54,749 nt of DNA, from the NCBI GenBank assembly GCA_016937995.1, contig JAFGVM010000089.1, forward strand, positions 1-54,749, given 5' to 3'. The notes beneath the pieces were generated by a model. The model worked only from the letters and a program-made list of their open reading frames with translations. It was not told the origin of the DNA and searched no databases. Origin of the DNA: Candidatus Delongbacteria bacterium (GTDB lineage: Bacteria; UBA4055). This document shows positions 1 through 9,600 of the stretch, one piece after another. The stretch's first letter is position 1; every line of letters starts with the position of its first letter. The translations under genes were made by a program, and so were the position numbers.

Positions 1-1
1 G

Positions 2-1957
2 TCAAATTTTTCTTCAGATGCAGGTAAAGATTACATATCTAAGAAATTTAATTTAAGATCAGTACCTCCAAAATTATACCGCAATATATATTCAAAAGCA
101 AAAGGTAATCCGTTCTATATGGATGAGATCATAATTTCGATCAGAGAAAAAAACGGTCTGATCAGAGAAAGTGACGGTACTTATAGTATTAAAAAGGGGT
201 TCAGGAACTTTGAAATTCCTGATAACATCAATGAGATAATACTTGCCAGGATCGATCAGATAGATGACAACAGCAAAAGGATCTTAAAGATAGCTTCTGT
301 TATAGGCAGAATATTTCAGGTGAATATTCTCAATCAGTTAAGAGAATTGCAGGAAAAGGCTACGACATTGAATTTGCAGGCACAATTATTCGATCTCGCT
401 TCGATGGATTTTACCGTGTTCGAACTTACCAATGACAACGAATATCTTTTCAAACATGCTATAACGAGAGATGTTGTTTATGAAACACTTCTTTTTTCTA
501 TCAGGAGAAAGTACCATGCTGAGATAGCTAATATTTATGAAGAAAATGCCAGTGATAATATAAAAAGTCTGTATGAATTACTGGCATTTCATTACAAACA
601 TGCAAAATTGAAGGATAAAGCAAAGCAGTATTTGCTGCTTTCATCCGACAAAGCGGAACAAAATTTTTCATATTCGCAGGCAATAAAGTATTTGAAAGAC
701 TACCGTAAGTTCAAAACCACAAATGAAGAAAAAGCTGTTTCATTACTCCGCGAAGCATCAATATTGAAGATACTGGAAAAAAGAGATCTGGCTGCAAAGA
801 TATGCGATAAGGTAAAATCAATATTCGGCAAAAAAGACTATTATTATGTGAAAGCATCAGTTCAGAAGGCCGGAATTTTAATGAAATCAAGTAAATTTGA
901 TGATACGATAGATGAGATAGAAAAATTAGGTAAAATATCCGATATCGATCTTTACTCAGAATCGCTTGCCTATCTTGGATACGGACAGTTGTTCACAGGC
1001 AGGATAAAAAAAGCTGCCAACACTGTAAAGAAAATTAAAATTCAGCTGGAAAATATAAAAGATCCGGCAGTAAAAGCTACCTCATGCAACTTCATTGGAA
1101 ATGTTAATCTGCATAAAAGAAATATTGATGAAGCACTTGTTGACTTCAGCAGGATGCACAAGATAGCGGTATCTGCTGATCTGTCCGTTCAGAAATTACA
1201 ATCACTACAGAATATAGCTGTCTGTTATGCAAACTCAGGAGAATACACTAAAGCAAGTGATTACTTTGAGAAACTATATAATGAGGCTATAAAGATACAT
1301 AACTATGACGCAATAATCGGAAGTATAAACAATATTGCTAATATCGCCTACGTTACCGGCAAGTATAAAAAAGCTGAGAAACTTGTAAACAAGGGGATAA
1401 AACTTGTAAATAGGTTAAAGAAATACAGTTACAAAGATGATCTGAAAGGATGTCTGTCCAACATTAAACTTGAGCAGGGAAAGTTTGATGAAGTATTGGC
1501 AATTTGTGATGAACGGCTTCAGGATGCAGAAATGACAGGAAATAAAAATAAAGTATCATTGATCAATGATATTCTCGGTGATACATATTTCAAAATGGAG
1601 AAAGTTAAAAAAGCACTCAGCATTTATTTGGAGAATCTAAAATTTTCTCAAAGCATCGGTGATAATGAGGGTGTGGGCCACTCATTTGGAAATATTGCAA
1701 ACTGCTATTCTGAACTCGATGAATTCGATAAAGCACTGGAATTTTATAACAAACAGCTAAAATATGCAAAGAGATTCAGTGACAGACAATCAGAGGGAAA
1801 AGCTTTACATAATCTTGCAGAAACATATTTTTATCGTATGTCTGATAAAAAGAACGGGGAAAAATTCTGCCGGAAAGCTATAGATATATACAAGGAAATT
1901 GACTTCAACTACGGTCTGGAAATAGCCAACGAGATGCTGTCTGATATTTTATCCTAA
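2..1957 (+). CDS. ATPase/TPR regulatory protein, 3' part (5' end outside window)
   Basis: The reading frame is open from base 2, so the ATG at 119 is internal and the gene begins before the window. About 651 residues are visible. The first ~60 contain a stretch ending AKGNPFYMDEII, followed by a short winged-helix-like segment (IPDNINEIILARIDQ). This is typical of the end of the AAA/STAND ATPase module in multidomain regulators of the adenylate-cyclase or serine/threonine-kinase TPR type. The rest is all-helical with TPR-like repeats, for example around NIANIAYVTGKYKKAEKL and SFGNIANCYSELDEFDKALEFY. Such proteins usually act as cytoplasmic signalling ATPases with an N-terminal kinase or cyclase domain, but that part cannot be seen. 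The 3' end overlaps the convergent selD by 9 bases. Family assignment is good; function is inferred. Confidence 0.75.
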   Translation, partial: SNFSSDAGKDYISKKFNLRSVPPKLYRNIYSKAKGNPFYMDEIIISIREKNGLIRESDGTYSIKKGFRNFEIPDNINEIILARIDQIDDNSKRILKIASVIGRIFQVNILNQLRELQEKATTLNLQAQLFDLASMDFTVFELTNDNEYLFKHAITRDVVYETLLFSIRRKYHAEIANIYEENASDNIKSLYELLAFHYKHAKLKDKAKQYLLLSSDKAEQNFSYSQAIKYLKDYRKFKTTNEEKAVSLLREASILKILEKRDLAAKICDKVKSIFGKKDYYYVKASVQKAGILMKSSKFDDTIDEIEKLGKISDIDLYSESLAYLGYGQLFTGRIKKAANTVKKIKIQLENIKDPAVKATSCNFIGNVNLHKRNIDEALVDFSRMHKIAVSADLSVQKLQSLQNIAVCYANSGEYTKASDYFEKLYNEAIKIHNYDAIIGSINNIANIAYVTGKYKKAEKLVNKGIKLVNRLKKYSYKDDLKGCLSNIKLEQGKFDEVLAICDERLQDAEMTGNKNKVSLINDILGDTYFKMEKVKKALSIYLENLKFSQSIGDNEGVGHSFGNIANCYSELDEFDKALEFYNKQLKYAKRFSDRQSEGKALHNLAETYFYRMSDKKNGEKFCRKAIDIYKEIDFNYGLEIANEMLSDILS

Positions 1958-2992
1958 AGAAATTTTTCCTTTATTATTATTAAAAGTACCGATCAATGCT
2001 GCTTCCTCGATACCTGCTGATCTGATATTGTCCAGAAGTTTTTCCGCCTTTTCTTCAGGAACACTGATTAGCAGACCTCCTGAAGTTTGTGCATCAAACA
2101 GTAGCATCAGATCGGTATATTCAAGTTTGTTTTCTTCTACTCTATCCAGAAAATACTTATAATTACGTTTCGATCCACCAGGGAAGAGAAACTGGTCGGC
2201 ATATTCTTTTGCCCCGTCCATCATCGGGATTTTTGAAATTTCGAGTTCAGCACCATGTTTATCACTGATCATTTCACTCAGGTGTCCTAACAGTCCGAAC
2301 CCGGTAACATCCGTCATTGCATTTACACCAATACTCACAGCCAATTCGGAAGCTGTTTTATTTAATGAGGACATGTACACAGCAGCTTTATCTATGTGAA
2401 TCTTTTCTGCCATATCACCCTTCCAGGCTGTTGAAATAACACCAGAACCGATGGGTTTGGTTAAAATAAGTTTATCTCCTGATCTGACAGTGTTGTTTCT
2501 TAATATTCTGTCAGGGTGAACAGTTCCGGTAACTGAAATACCGTATTTCATCTCAATATCTTCAATAGTATGACCACCAAGGATCACACCCCCGGCTTCT
2601 CTCATCTTATCAATACCACCCTGAAGTATATCAGAAAGCATGGCTTTTGTTACATGGCAGGAATCGTAAGCGACCACATTCATACCGGTAATTACTTTTG
2701 CTCCCATAGCGAATATATCGCTTAAACTGTTCGCTGCAGCGATACAACCATACGTATAAGGATCATCAACAACAGGTGTAATAAAATCAACGGTCTGAAC
2801 AATAGCCAGATCTTCAGATAATTTGTAAACTCCTGCATCATCACTTCCTTCAAATCCAACAAGAGTTCTATCATTAGTAGGAAACTTCAAGTCTCCGATT
2901 ATTATATTTAAGTCCTCCGGACTTACTTTGCCAGCTCAACCAGCCGCTTTGACAAATTGTGTAAGTCTGGGACCCTGCATTAGATCTTTCAA
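1949..2992 (-). CDS. selD: selenide, water dikinase (selenophosphate synthetase) with in-frame TGA as selenocysteine
   Basis: SelD makes selenophosphate from selenide and ATP, the selenium donor for selenocysteine tRNA. The uninterrupted part from 2890 starts inside the protein (MKFPTNDRTLVGFEG). Extending upstream in the same frame through one TGA at 2936-2938 gives TQFVKAAG-U-AGKVSPEDLN, the family's N-terminal active site. The TGA sits where other SelDs have catalytic Cys or Sec, and Lys follows three residues later, as in E. coli C17/K20. The start is probably TTG 2992, after the purine-rich SD-like AAGGAAGG about nine bases upstream; ATG 2980 is the alternative. From TTG the product is 347 residues, the normal family length. 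An in-frame stop lies just before the TTG. Later motifs are intact (DFITPVVDDPYTYG, AMTDVTGFGLLGH). A hairpin just after the TGA fits a bacterial SECIS. It lies 53 bases downstream of the phosphatase gene, probably co-transcribed. Confidence 0.9.
2909..2925 (-). promoter_or_regulatory. putative bacterial SECIS hairpin in selD
   Basis: A perfect 7-bp stem, TAAGTCC/GGACTTA, with a GGA loop begins 10 bases after the in-frame TGA of selD. Bacterial SECIS elements lie within the coding sequence directly 3' of UGA, with a small apical loop that begins with G, roughly 16-37 bases downstream. Position and loop agree. No SelB-binding data are available, so this is a structural inference. Confidence 0.65.
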
Positions 2993-3044
2993 CTTTTCTT
3001 TCCTTCCTTTTATTCACTTTTGTTCAGAAGCATATCTTGCATCT

Positions 3045-3656
3045 CTACGAAATCGTACAATAAACCTTCTTTGCTTTTATCTGTAGAAGTTTATTTTCTT
3101 CTACAACAATACCTGATAACTGCTTTCCGTATACACAACCTGTGTCCAGCCCGGTAACATTTTTACCATAGTATAGACCTAATTTACCCCAGTGTCCAAA
3201 ATATACATGCTTTTTACCTTCATACTCCTCAAACCAGGGTTTATCAATATCCTCAAGCATCCTTATAGAAACTAAAACATCCTTATCATTTTTCTCAATA
3301 GGTCTTCTCGGATCAAATCCTGCATGAACTATAATAAATTTTGGGGTCTCTATATAGTATGGAAGGTCATAGATCCAGCGGAGATGATCCTCGAGTTCAA
3401 GGCTTTTAAATATCTTGTTCTGTTGTGTTTTTTCTTTAAACGGGAAAGATCTCAGATACCAGTGTTCATGATTTCCCATCACAACTTTGGCATTCAGTTC
3501 TTTTAACAATTTTATACAGTTTATCGATTCGGGACCTCTGTTTATTACATCACCGACAGAGTAGATCTGGTCATTATCTGTTGGACCGAATTTTTCAATA
3601 AGATCACTCAGCTCCCTAAAACATCCGTGTATGTCACCAATTATCAATGTACGCAT
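3045..3656 (-). CDS. PPP-family metallophosphoesterase (serine/threonine phosphatase or Ap4A hydrolase-like)
   Basis: This 203-residue cytoplasmic enzyme carries the PPP metal-binding motifs in order: GDIHG (residues ~7-11), GDVINRG (~35-41), GNHEHW (~61-66), then HAGFDPR and the late His of YFGHWG. These coordinate the two-metal centre of calcineurin-like phosphatases. Bacterial members of this size include PrpE/ApaH-like bis(5'-nucleosyl)-tetraphosphatases and protein phosphatases PrpA/PrpB; sequence alone does not separate them. A promoter-like pair lies upstream. selD follows after 53 bases on the same strand, so the two probably form one transcript. No signal peptide is visible. Confidence 0.85.
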   Translation of the reverse strand: MRTLIIGDIHGCFRELSDLIEKFGPTDNDQIYSVGDVINRGPESINCIKLLKELNAKVVMGNHEHWYLRSFPFKEKTQQNKIFKSLELEDHLRWIYDLPYYIETPKFIIVHAGFDPRRPIEKNDKDVLVSIRMLEDIDKPWFEEYEGKKHVYFGHWGKLGLYYGKNVTGLDTGCVYGKQLSGIVVEENKLLQIKAKKVYCTIS

Positions 3657-3682
3657 TTCATACCAAAGTTATTTCAAAAACT

Positions 3683-3712
3683 AATATAATTATTAATCAG
3701 GTGTTTTCTCAA
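3683..3712 (-). promoter_or_regulatory. probable sigma-70 promoter of the phosphatase-selD unit
   Basis: Reading leftward, TTGAGA (3712-3707) and TATATT (3688-3683) are separated by 18 bases, and the ATG at 3656 lies about 20 bases beyond the expected start site. The match is good but the spacing is one base over the optimum. Confidence 0.45.
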
Positions 3713-3721
3713 GTATTAAAT

Positions 3722-3745
3722 AAAAAAAAAGCAGCCAATGGCTGC
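3722..3745 (-). terminator. Rho-independent terminator after rpsT
   Basis: GCAGCC/GGCTGC stem with a three-base loop, directly after the rpsT stop codon, followed on the minus strand by nine T residues. It also has T5 on the other strand, but no rightward gene ends here. Confidence 0.85.
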
Positions 3746-3749
3746 CTTT

Positions 3750-4022
3750 TTACAATTTAAAAATGATGATTTGCATCTTTTCAGCAAATTTCATTAACTT
3801 TGACTTCTTATTAGATGCATTATTCTTTTTCAAAATACCTTTTATGACCAATTTATCTAAAATAGATTGAGCTGCTATAACGTTAACTTTAGCATCTTCT
3901 TTATTCTCAGAATTCTTTACTTTTTTCAATGCTGTTTTCATCATTGATTTGTAGTGCTTGTTATAAGCATTTTGTTTTTTTGCTTGCTTCAGTCTCTTCT
4001 TACATGACTTATGATGAGGCAT
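3750..4022 (-). CDS. rpsT: 30S ribosomal protein S20
   Basis: A 90-residue, strongly basic protein that binds the 5' domain of 16S rRNA in the small subunit. The N-terminal MPHHKSCKKRLKQAKKQNAYNK and the central KTALKKVKN...AAQSILDKLVIKGILKKN match the S20 pattern and length. The start is supported by GGGAG seven bases upstream. It is monocistronic: a near-consensus promoter lies upstream and a terminator directly downstream. Confidence 0.93.
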   Translation of the reverse strand: MPHHKSCKKRLKQAKKQNAYNKHYKSMMKTALKKVKNSENKEDAKVNVIAAQSILDKLVIKGILKKNNASNKKSKLMKFAEKMQIIIFKL

Positions 4023-4071
4023 TTTTACTCCCTATTTTCGAAATTTTAGCTTCGCTTTCATTAAGCATCGC

Positions 4072-4100
4072 AATATAACGAAGTATGAAATTAATGTCAA
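4072..4100 (-). promoter_or_regulatory. strong sigma-70 promoter of rpsT
   Basis: Consensus TTGACA (4100-4095), exactly 17 bases, then TATATT (4077-4072), leading into rpsT about 50 bases downstream. It is close to the best possible housekeeping promoter, as expected for a ribosomal protein gene. Confidence 0.85.
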
Positions 4101-4121
4101 GCAAAAATTCAGGATAATTTA

Positions 4122-5870
4122 TTACAGTATCGATCTCTCCCCTTTTGTATAGGCCATTTTCCATGCTCTAAGAAAACTTTCCCTTCTAATGATTCCAATA
4201 AGTTTAGTATCATCTTCAATAGAAACGACCGGGATTCTTGCAATATCTGAATTTATTCCCCAGTTCATTATCTCATTCACAGTTTGATCAGGATATGCTT
4301 TCTTAAGTTTCTTTGTACAGATCTCATCAACAATGGATAAATTTTCACCTGAAGCTTTATAGCGATCATAGTCCGTATGAGTAACGATACCGACAAGTTC
4401 ATCTTTTTCATTGACAACAAGAAGGCCCATATGGTCTGTACTTTTAAATATTCCAGGCAGATCCTCGATAGGAGTTGAAGGAAGGATCGTTGACTCTATT
4501 TCCAACATAATATCCTCGACCTTTACACCAGTTGCAAGTCTGGCAGTTCCCATTCCGAGAATGTCTGTTCCTCTACGAATAAGTTTTTCTGTATAGATAG
4601 TTTCCTTGTTTATAAATCTGAACATTTCATTGGCTAATACAACTGTGATCATTACCGGAACAACAAGAGAATAATTCCTTGTCAACTCCAATATCATTAA
4701 AATACTTGTTATCGGAGCTCTTCCAACAGCAGCAAAGAAAGCTCCTCCGCCCACTATAGCATAAGTTCCGATATGTACATCCGGAAAGAAGAACTGGGCA
4801 ATATATCCGAATATTCCACCTACCATACCACCTATGAATAAACTTGGTGCAAAGACACCGCCACTACCTCCTGAACCGATAGTAGTTGCATTGGCAATGA
4901 TCTTCAAAAAAACCATGAAGAATAATATTTTTAGAGGGATAGTTCCGTCAATAGCCTGATCAAGACTGGCCATTGCTTTCCATGGAACATCACCATAACC
5001 TACACCCATGAGATCTTTCGAATAAAGGGCAAGAACTCCAACGATCAGTCCTCCGAACACAGGCATAAGCCACTCAGGTATTTTTTTTATGCTTTCAAAC
5101 AGGTCTTCTGAGAAATTTATTGCCTTTACAAAAAGAAATCCGATAAGAGCAACGGTCAATCCCAGTAAAACATATATAACAAGCTCTCTGCTGTCAGACA
5201 TAGCAGCAATGCCACTCATATTGAAGACAGAATCTCTGCCTAGAAAATGTATAGCGACAACATTTCCTATAACGGCACTGATAACGATAGACGAAAAACC
5301 AATCATTGCAAAACTCGGCATCAGGAGTTCATACGCGAATAGTGCTCCTGCTAACGGTGTATTAAAAGTAGCAGAAATACCTGCCGCAGCTCCACAGGCC
5401 ACTAATGTTCTTATCCAGGGAGTTGGCAATTTTAATATTTGACCTACAGTTGATCCGAGTGCCGACCCTATCTGCACGATCGGACCTTCACGGCCAACAC
5501 TTCCTCCGCTGCCTATACAAAGCGCAGAAGCTAAAGTTTTAACAACAACAATCTTCGGTCTTATTCTTCCACCTTTATTAGCCATTGCATCCATTACTTC
5601 AGGCACACCGTGACCTTTTGCTTCCCGAGCACCATAATAAATTACAAGTCCCACTAAAAGCCCACCTATTGCAGGAACAAAAATAAATCCCCAGCTACCG
5701 AATGTGTTTTCAAGAATTCCTCCAAGCAGATCAAATGCAAGGTATTGAACATAGAAAATAAGTTTTTTGAATAACAGAGCTCCGAATCCTGCACCTGTTC
5801 CAATCGTTACAGCAAAAACTACTGCCATCAAAAATGCATATTTACCGGCAAGTATTTTCTTCATTTTCAT
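4122..5870 (-). CDS. ClC-family chloride channel/antiporter with C-terminal CBS pair
   Basis: A 582-residue inner-membrane protein. About ten hydrophobic segments are followed from about residue 450 by two CBS domains (KVEDIMLEIESTILPS and later ELVGIVTHTDYDRY, then a second unit ending LIGIIRRESFL), which usually sense adenine nucleotides. ClC selectivity motifs are present: GHGVPEV, GSGGSVGREGP with the gating glutamate at E128, and GGSGGVFAPSLFIGG. The residue aligned with the internal proton-transfer glutamate of E. coli ClC (E203) appears to be Leu182 (AYELLMP), so proton coupling may be altered or the protein may work as a channel; this rests on hand alignment. The start ATG 5870 has only a weak SD. 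It is divergent from the tetR gene. Confidence 0.9.
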   Translation of the reverse strand: MKMKKILAGKYAFLMAVVFAVTIGTGAGFGALLFKKLIFYVQYLAFDLLGGILENTFGSWGFIFVPAIGGLLVGLVIYYGAREAKGHGVPEVMDAMANKGGRIRPKIVVVKTLASALCIGSGGSVGREGPIVQIGSALGSTVGQILKLPTPWIRTLVACGAAAGISATFNTPLAGALFAYELLMPSFAMIGFSSIVISAVIGNVVAIHFLGRDSVFNMSGIAAMSDSRELVIYVLLGLTVALIGFLFVKAINFSEDLFESIKKIPEWLMPVFGGLIVGVLALYSKDLMGVGYGDVPWKAMASLDQAIDGTIPLKILFFMVFLKIIANATTIGSGGSGGVFAPSLFIGGMVGGIFGYIAQFFFPDVHIGTYAIVGGGAFFAAVGRAPITSILMILELTRNYSLVVPVMITVVLANEMFRFINKETIYTEKLIRRGTDILGMGTARLATGVKVEDIMLEIESTILPSTPIEDLPGIFKSTDHMGLLVVNEKDELVGIVTHTDYDRYKASGENLSIVDEICTKKLKKAYPDQTVNEIMNWGINSDIARIPVVSIEDDTKLIGIIRRESFLRAWKMAYTKGERSIL

Positions 5871-5981
5871 TATGATTTCTCATTAAATAATTGTCGTTTA
5901 ACTTTCTGTCGCAATGTAATGAAAGTTCCAATTAAAATCCATTTTTAATATTAAAATTTTTTAAAACCTTAAAAATAGACC

Positions 5982-6010
5982 TTGACAATTAGTTGATGCT
6001 GACTTACATT
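5982..6010 (+). promoter_or_regulatory. sigma-70 promoter of the tetR-efflux operon
   Basis: TTGACA (5982-5987), 17-base spacer, TACATT (6005-6010). Transcription would start near 6017, immediately before a palindrome. Confidence 0.7.
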
Positions 6011-6018
6011 CGCTTTAT

Positions 6019-6031
6019 TGACCGAGGGTCA
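6019..6031 (+). promoter_or_regulatory. probable operator for the TetR regulator
   Basis: Perfect inverted repeat TGACC-GAG-GGTCA at the predicted transcription start. This is the usual place for a TetR-family autoregulatory operator, where binding blocks RNA polymerase. That the downstream TetR protein is the binder is inferred. Confidence 0.6.
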
Positions 6032-6058
6032 GTATATTAAATGAGAGTTGGAGGTATG

Positions 6059-6691
6059 ATGTTCTGCTCAAAAATGAAACTGAAAGAGATCGAGATGAAG
6101 AAAAAAGTTATTCTCGATGAAGCAAAGAAAATAATCAATAAAGTCGGTTTTAATAATGCAAAGATGATAGACATTGCAAAAAAAGTCGGTTTTTCTAAAG
6201 CGTCTCTTTATTCCTATTTCAAGGATAAAGAAGAGATCGCCATGAATCTGTTTAAAGAGCATTTGGAAAAAATGTATGAAAAGATCAAAGACCTACCTGA
6301 GCAGGAAATTACTGCTTTGGAGAAATTTGAAGAGATAAAAAAACTGCAACTTGGATTTATTAAAGACGGAAAAAATTTAATGATCATAAAACCGGATCTT
6401 AAAGAATTAACAAAAGTGCATATCGAGGTTTTTGAAGTGAGAAATAAACTTTTTAATGTAGTTAAGAAAATATTGGAGCAGGGAAAAAGAGAAAAAGTAT
6501 ATAATTCTGATCTTGATGTGGATAGATCAATGATCATCTTAGATTCTTTGATGACAGGAATTATTTTTAATGCTTCAATGCGGAAAAATGTAAAAAATGA
6601 TCTTATAGACAAATTTGAGATCGAGGATATGATAGAAAAAGCACTTGATTTTTTTGTCATGGGAATAACAAATACAAATGGAGCCAAGTAA
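6059..6691 (+). CDS. TetR/AcrR-family transcriptional regulator of the efflux operon
   Basis: A roughly 210-residue DNA-binding repressor. The N-terminal helix-turn-helix is typical (ILDEAKKIINKVGFNNAKMIDIAKKVGFSKASLYSYFKDKEEI), and the helical C-terminal part would bind an inducer. Several in-frame ATGs exist (6041, 6056, 6059, 6074, 6095). ATG 6059 is chosen because GGAGG ends four bases upstream; ATG 6041 adds six residues and also stays open. The pump gene starts directly after the TAA, so the regulator and efflux genes form one operon. The promoter and palindromic operator upstream suggest autorepression relieved by pump substrates. Confidence 0.88.
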   Translation: MFCSKMKLKEIEMKKKVILDEAKKIINKVGFNNAKMIDIAKKVGFSKASLYSYFKDKEEIAMNLFKEHLEKMYEKIKDLPEQEITALEKFEEIKKLQLGFIKDGKNLMIIKPDLKELTKVHIEVFEVRNKLFNVVKKILEQGKREKVYNSDLDVDRSMIILDSLMTGIIFNASMRKNVKNDLIDKFEIEDMIEKALDFFVMGITNTNGAK

Positions 6692-9600
6692 ATGATTTTA
6701 ACCGAAACAGCTGTTAAACGACCTATTCTAACTACAGTGATCATCCTTGCGATTGCAATGATGGGATTTTTATCCTATTTCAACTTGCCGTTGAATACAA
6801 TGCCTGAAGTGGATATTCCGATCATTTCGATACAGGTGGTTTATCCGGGAGCTTCTCCTGAGGAAATTGAAAGCAATATTACAAAGAAAATTGAGGATGA
6901 AGTTTCCACCATTAGTGGTTTGAATTACGTGGAATCTTACATGATGGAGAATGTAAACATTACTGTATGTAATTTCCATACCTATAAAAATACTGATATC
7001 GCAAATCAGGAGATCAAAGACAAGATCGATGCGATCATCAACCAGTTTCCTGATGATGCACAACAACCGATCATTATAAAGTTCGATCCGAATTCCCAGG
7101 CGGTTCTTGACCTTGCTTTCGTTACAGGATTATCTGAGAAAGAATCATTTGATTATGTTGATAATAACCTGAAAAACAAACTTGCAAGGATCAACGGAGT
7201 TTCCAAGATAGAAACTTCCGGAGGTAGAAAAAGAGAGATCCACATAGTCCTTGATAATCATAACTTATCAAAATATATGCTGTCACCTCTGCAGGTCATG
7301 GGATACCTTGCAACCAATAACTTAAACTTTCCAGGTGGAAATATCTCAAAAGACGGTTCTGAGTATTCTGTAAAGATATACGGAGAGTATTCTGACATAG
7401 ATGATATCAGAAATATAAAGATACCTACGAGTTTTGGTACAAAATATCTGAAAGATATTGCTTCCATAGAGGATACACTTGAGAAGGAGTCCTCATATGC
7501 TTCCTATTATAAATACGGGGATGATGGAGAGCAGATCAACAAAGTAATAAAGATCTCAGTATTTAAACAGTCTGATGCCAATACTGTAGATGTTTCTGAA
7601 GGTGCTCTAAAAGAGATAGATGCTCTTAGAAAAAACCTTCCAGCCAATTCTGATCTGATAGTTGTAAAAGATGACTCGATCTTTATCAAAAATTCTGTAG
7701 ACGATACCATGTCCACTATTTACCTGGGGATAATCCTGACTGCATTGGTCCTATATTTATTCCTTCATAGTTTTAAAGTCACTCTGATCATAGCTATATC
7801 TATGCCTGTAACCCTTGTTTCAACTTTTTTATTGGCAGATGCTGCAGGATTTTCACTGAATGTATTTACACTTATGGCACTTTCTGTATCCGTAGGAACT
7901 CTGGTGACGAACTCTGTTATCATAATCGAAAATATCATTCGGCATATGAGACAGGGAGAAAATTCTGCAGGTGCATCGTATAAGGGAACCATTGAGATCG
8001 CAGTTGCTGTACTTGCATCAACTCTGACTAATATAGTTGTTTTTGTTCCTATGGCATCAATGGGATCACTTGCAGGACAGATGTTCAAAGAATTCGGCTA
8101 TATGGTTGTTTTTGCGATGATATTCTCTATTCTGATCGGTTTTACTGTGACTCCTATGCTTTCTACGACACTGTTAAGAAAACATAATGCCCATGAGGAT
8201 GACAAAAAAGGATTTGGCAGGATATTTGATAAATATTTCAACAAATTAAGAGATACCTACAAGGGAATACTCAATTTGATCATAAAAAATAAAGTTCTAA
8301 GAATACTTACTATGGCATCACCTTTTATATTTCTGATATTCACTTTTTGGTATGTTGCAAAAGTAAGTCCACTTGGAAATGAATTCTTTCCTCAGATGGA
8401 TGACAGACAAATATCGATATCAATTGAAATGCCTTCATATTACACTATAGATCGTAGTAAAGAAATTTTTGAAGATATAAGAAAGAGAGCTTTAGAATTC
8501 GAAGAAGTTCAAGATGCTTTACTTGAAATAGGTAAACTGGGTAACAGACAGGGGGGGTATCTTGGTACTATTTCTCTTAAATTACATAAAGATAAATATC
8601 TTGACCGCTCCACAAAAGATGTAATGGCATCAATAAGTAAGACTTTGCTTGATATTCCGGATGCAAATATTAAAGTAAAAGCTAAAGATGCTTTCAGAGG
8701 TCCGGGTGGTGATGCTCCAATAACTATTGAAGTATATGGTGATGATCAGGATAAACTAAGTGAACTGACTTATTCAATCCTTGACATTGTAAAAAATACA
8801 CCCGGAACAACCAATGTTGATTCTGATATCAGACCGGGTAAACCTGAGATAAAGATAATCCCGAACAAAAGAAAACTGAATGAATATGGAACAAATGTGG
8901 CAACTATTGCACAGGTCGTAAGGACATCAGTAGAGGGAATTACAGCTTCTAAACTTAAAGAAAAAGGTGTTGAATACGATATTTTGCTTACAATGGAAGA
9001 TACCAAGATCGATGATATTGATAAAATAGGAAATATTACAATTCTTACTCCAAGGGGTAATATTAAAATTTCTGAACTCGCTGAACTTGAATTCTCAAGA
9101 TCTCCTTCAATGATAACAAGAAAGAACAAAGCAAGGCAGTATAAGGTAACAGCCGATCTTACAGGGGAGAAGACAACCGGTGAAATAAATGATCATGTTC
9201 TTGCGGAAATTGATAAAAATCTTGTATTGCCTCCGGGATTCAGTGTAGGCACCGGTTTCATGGCTCAGATCCAAAGTGATATGGGTAAAGAATTCGGTAA
9301 AGCCGCCGGAATTGCTATACTTTTAACGTTCCTTTTGATAGCCGGGATCCTTGAATCATGGAGACAGTCTTTTCTCATAATGATTTCATTACCTTTATCT
9401 CTGATCGGTGTGATCTGGTCGTTGAAGTTATCAGGTATCGCAATGAATCTTTTTGCAATGATGGCGGGAGTTATGCTTATTGGAATCGTAGTTAATAATG
9501 CGATTCTGATACTGGATTATGCAAATCTGCTCAAGCGGCAGGGACAGACCGTGATAGAGGCTATAATTCATGCATGTCCAGAAAAATTAAAAGCTGTCAC

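Noticed and set aside
2936-2938. TGA in selD read as a nonsense mutation or pseudogene mark
   Set aside because: The codon falls precisely at the catalytic Cys/Sec site, the frame on both sides matches SelD, and a SECIS-like hairpin follows.
5089-5442. 117-residue rightward reading frame opposite the ClC gene
   Set aside because: It is antisense to conserved ClC transmembrane coding sequence, with no SD, promoter or recognisable protein pattern.
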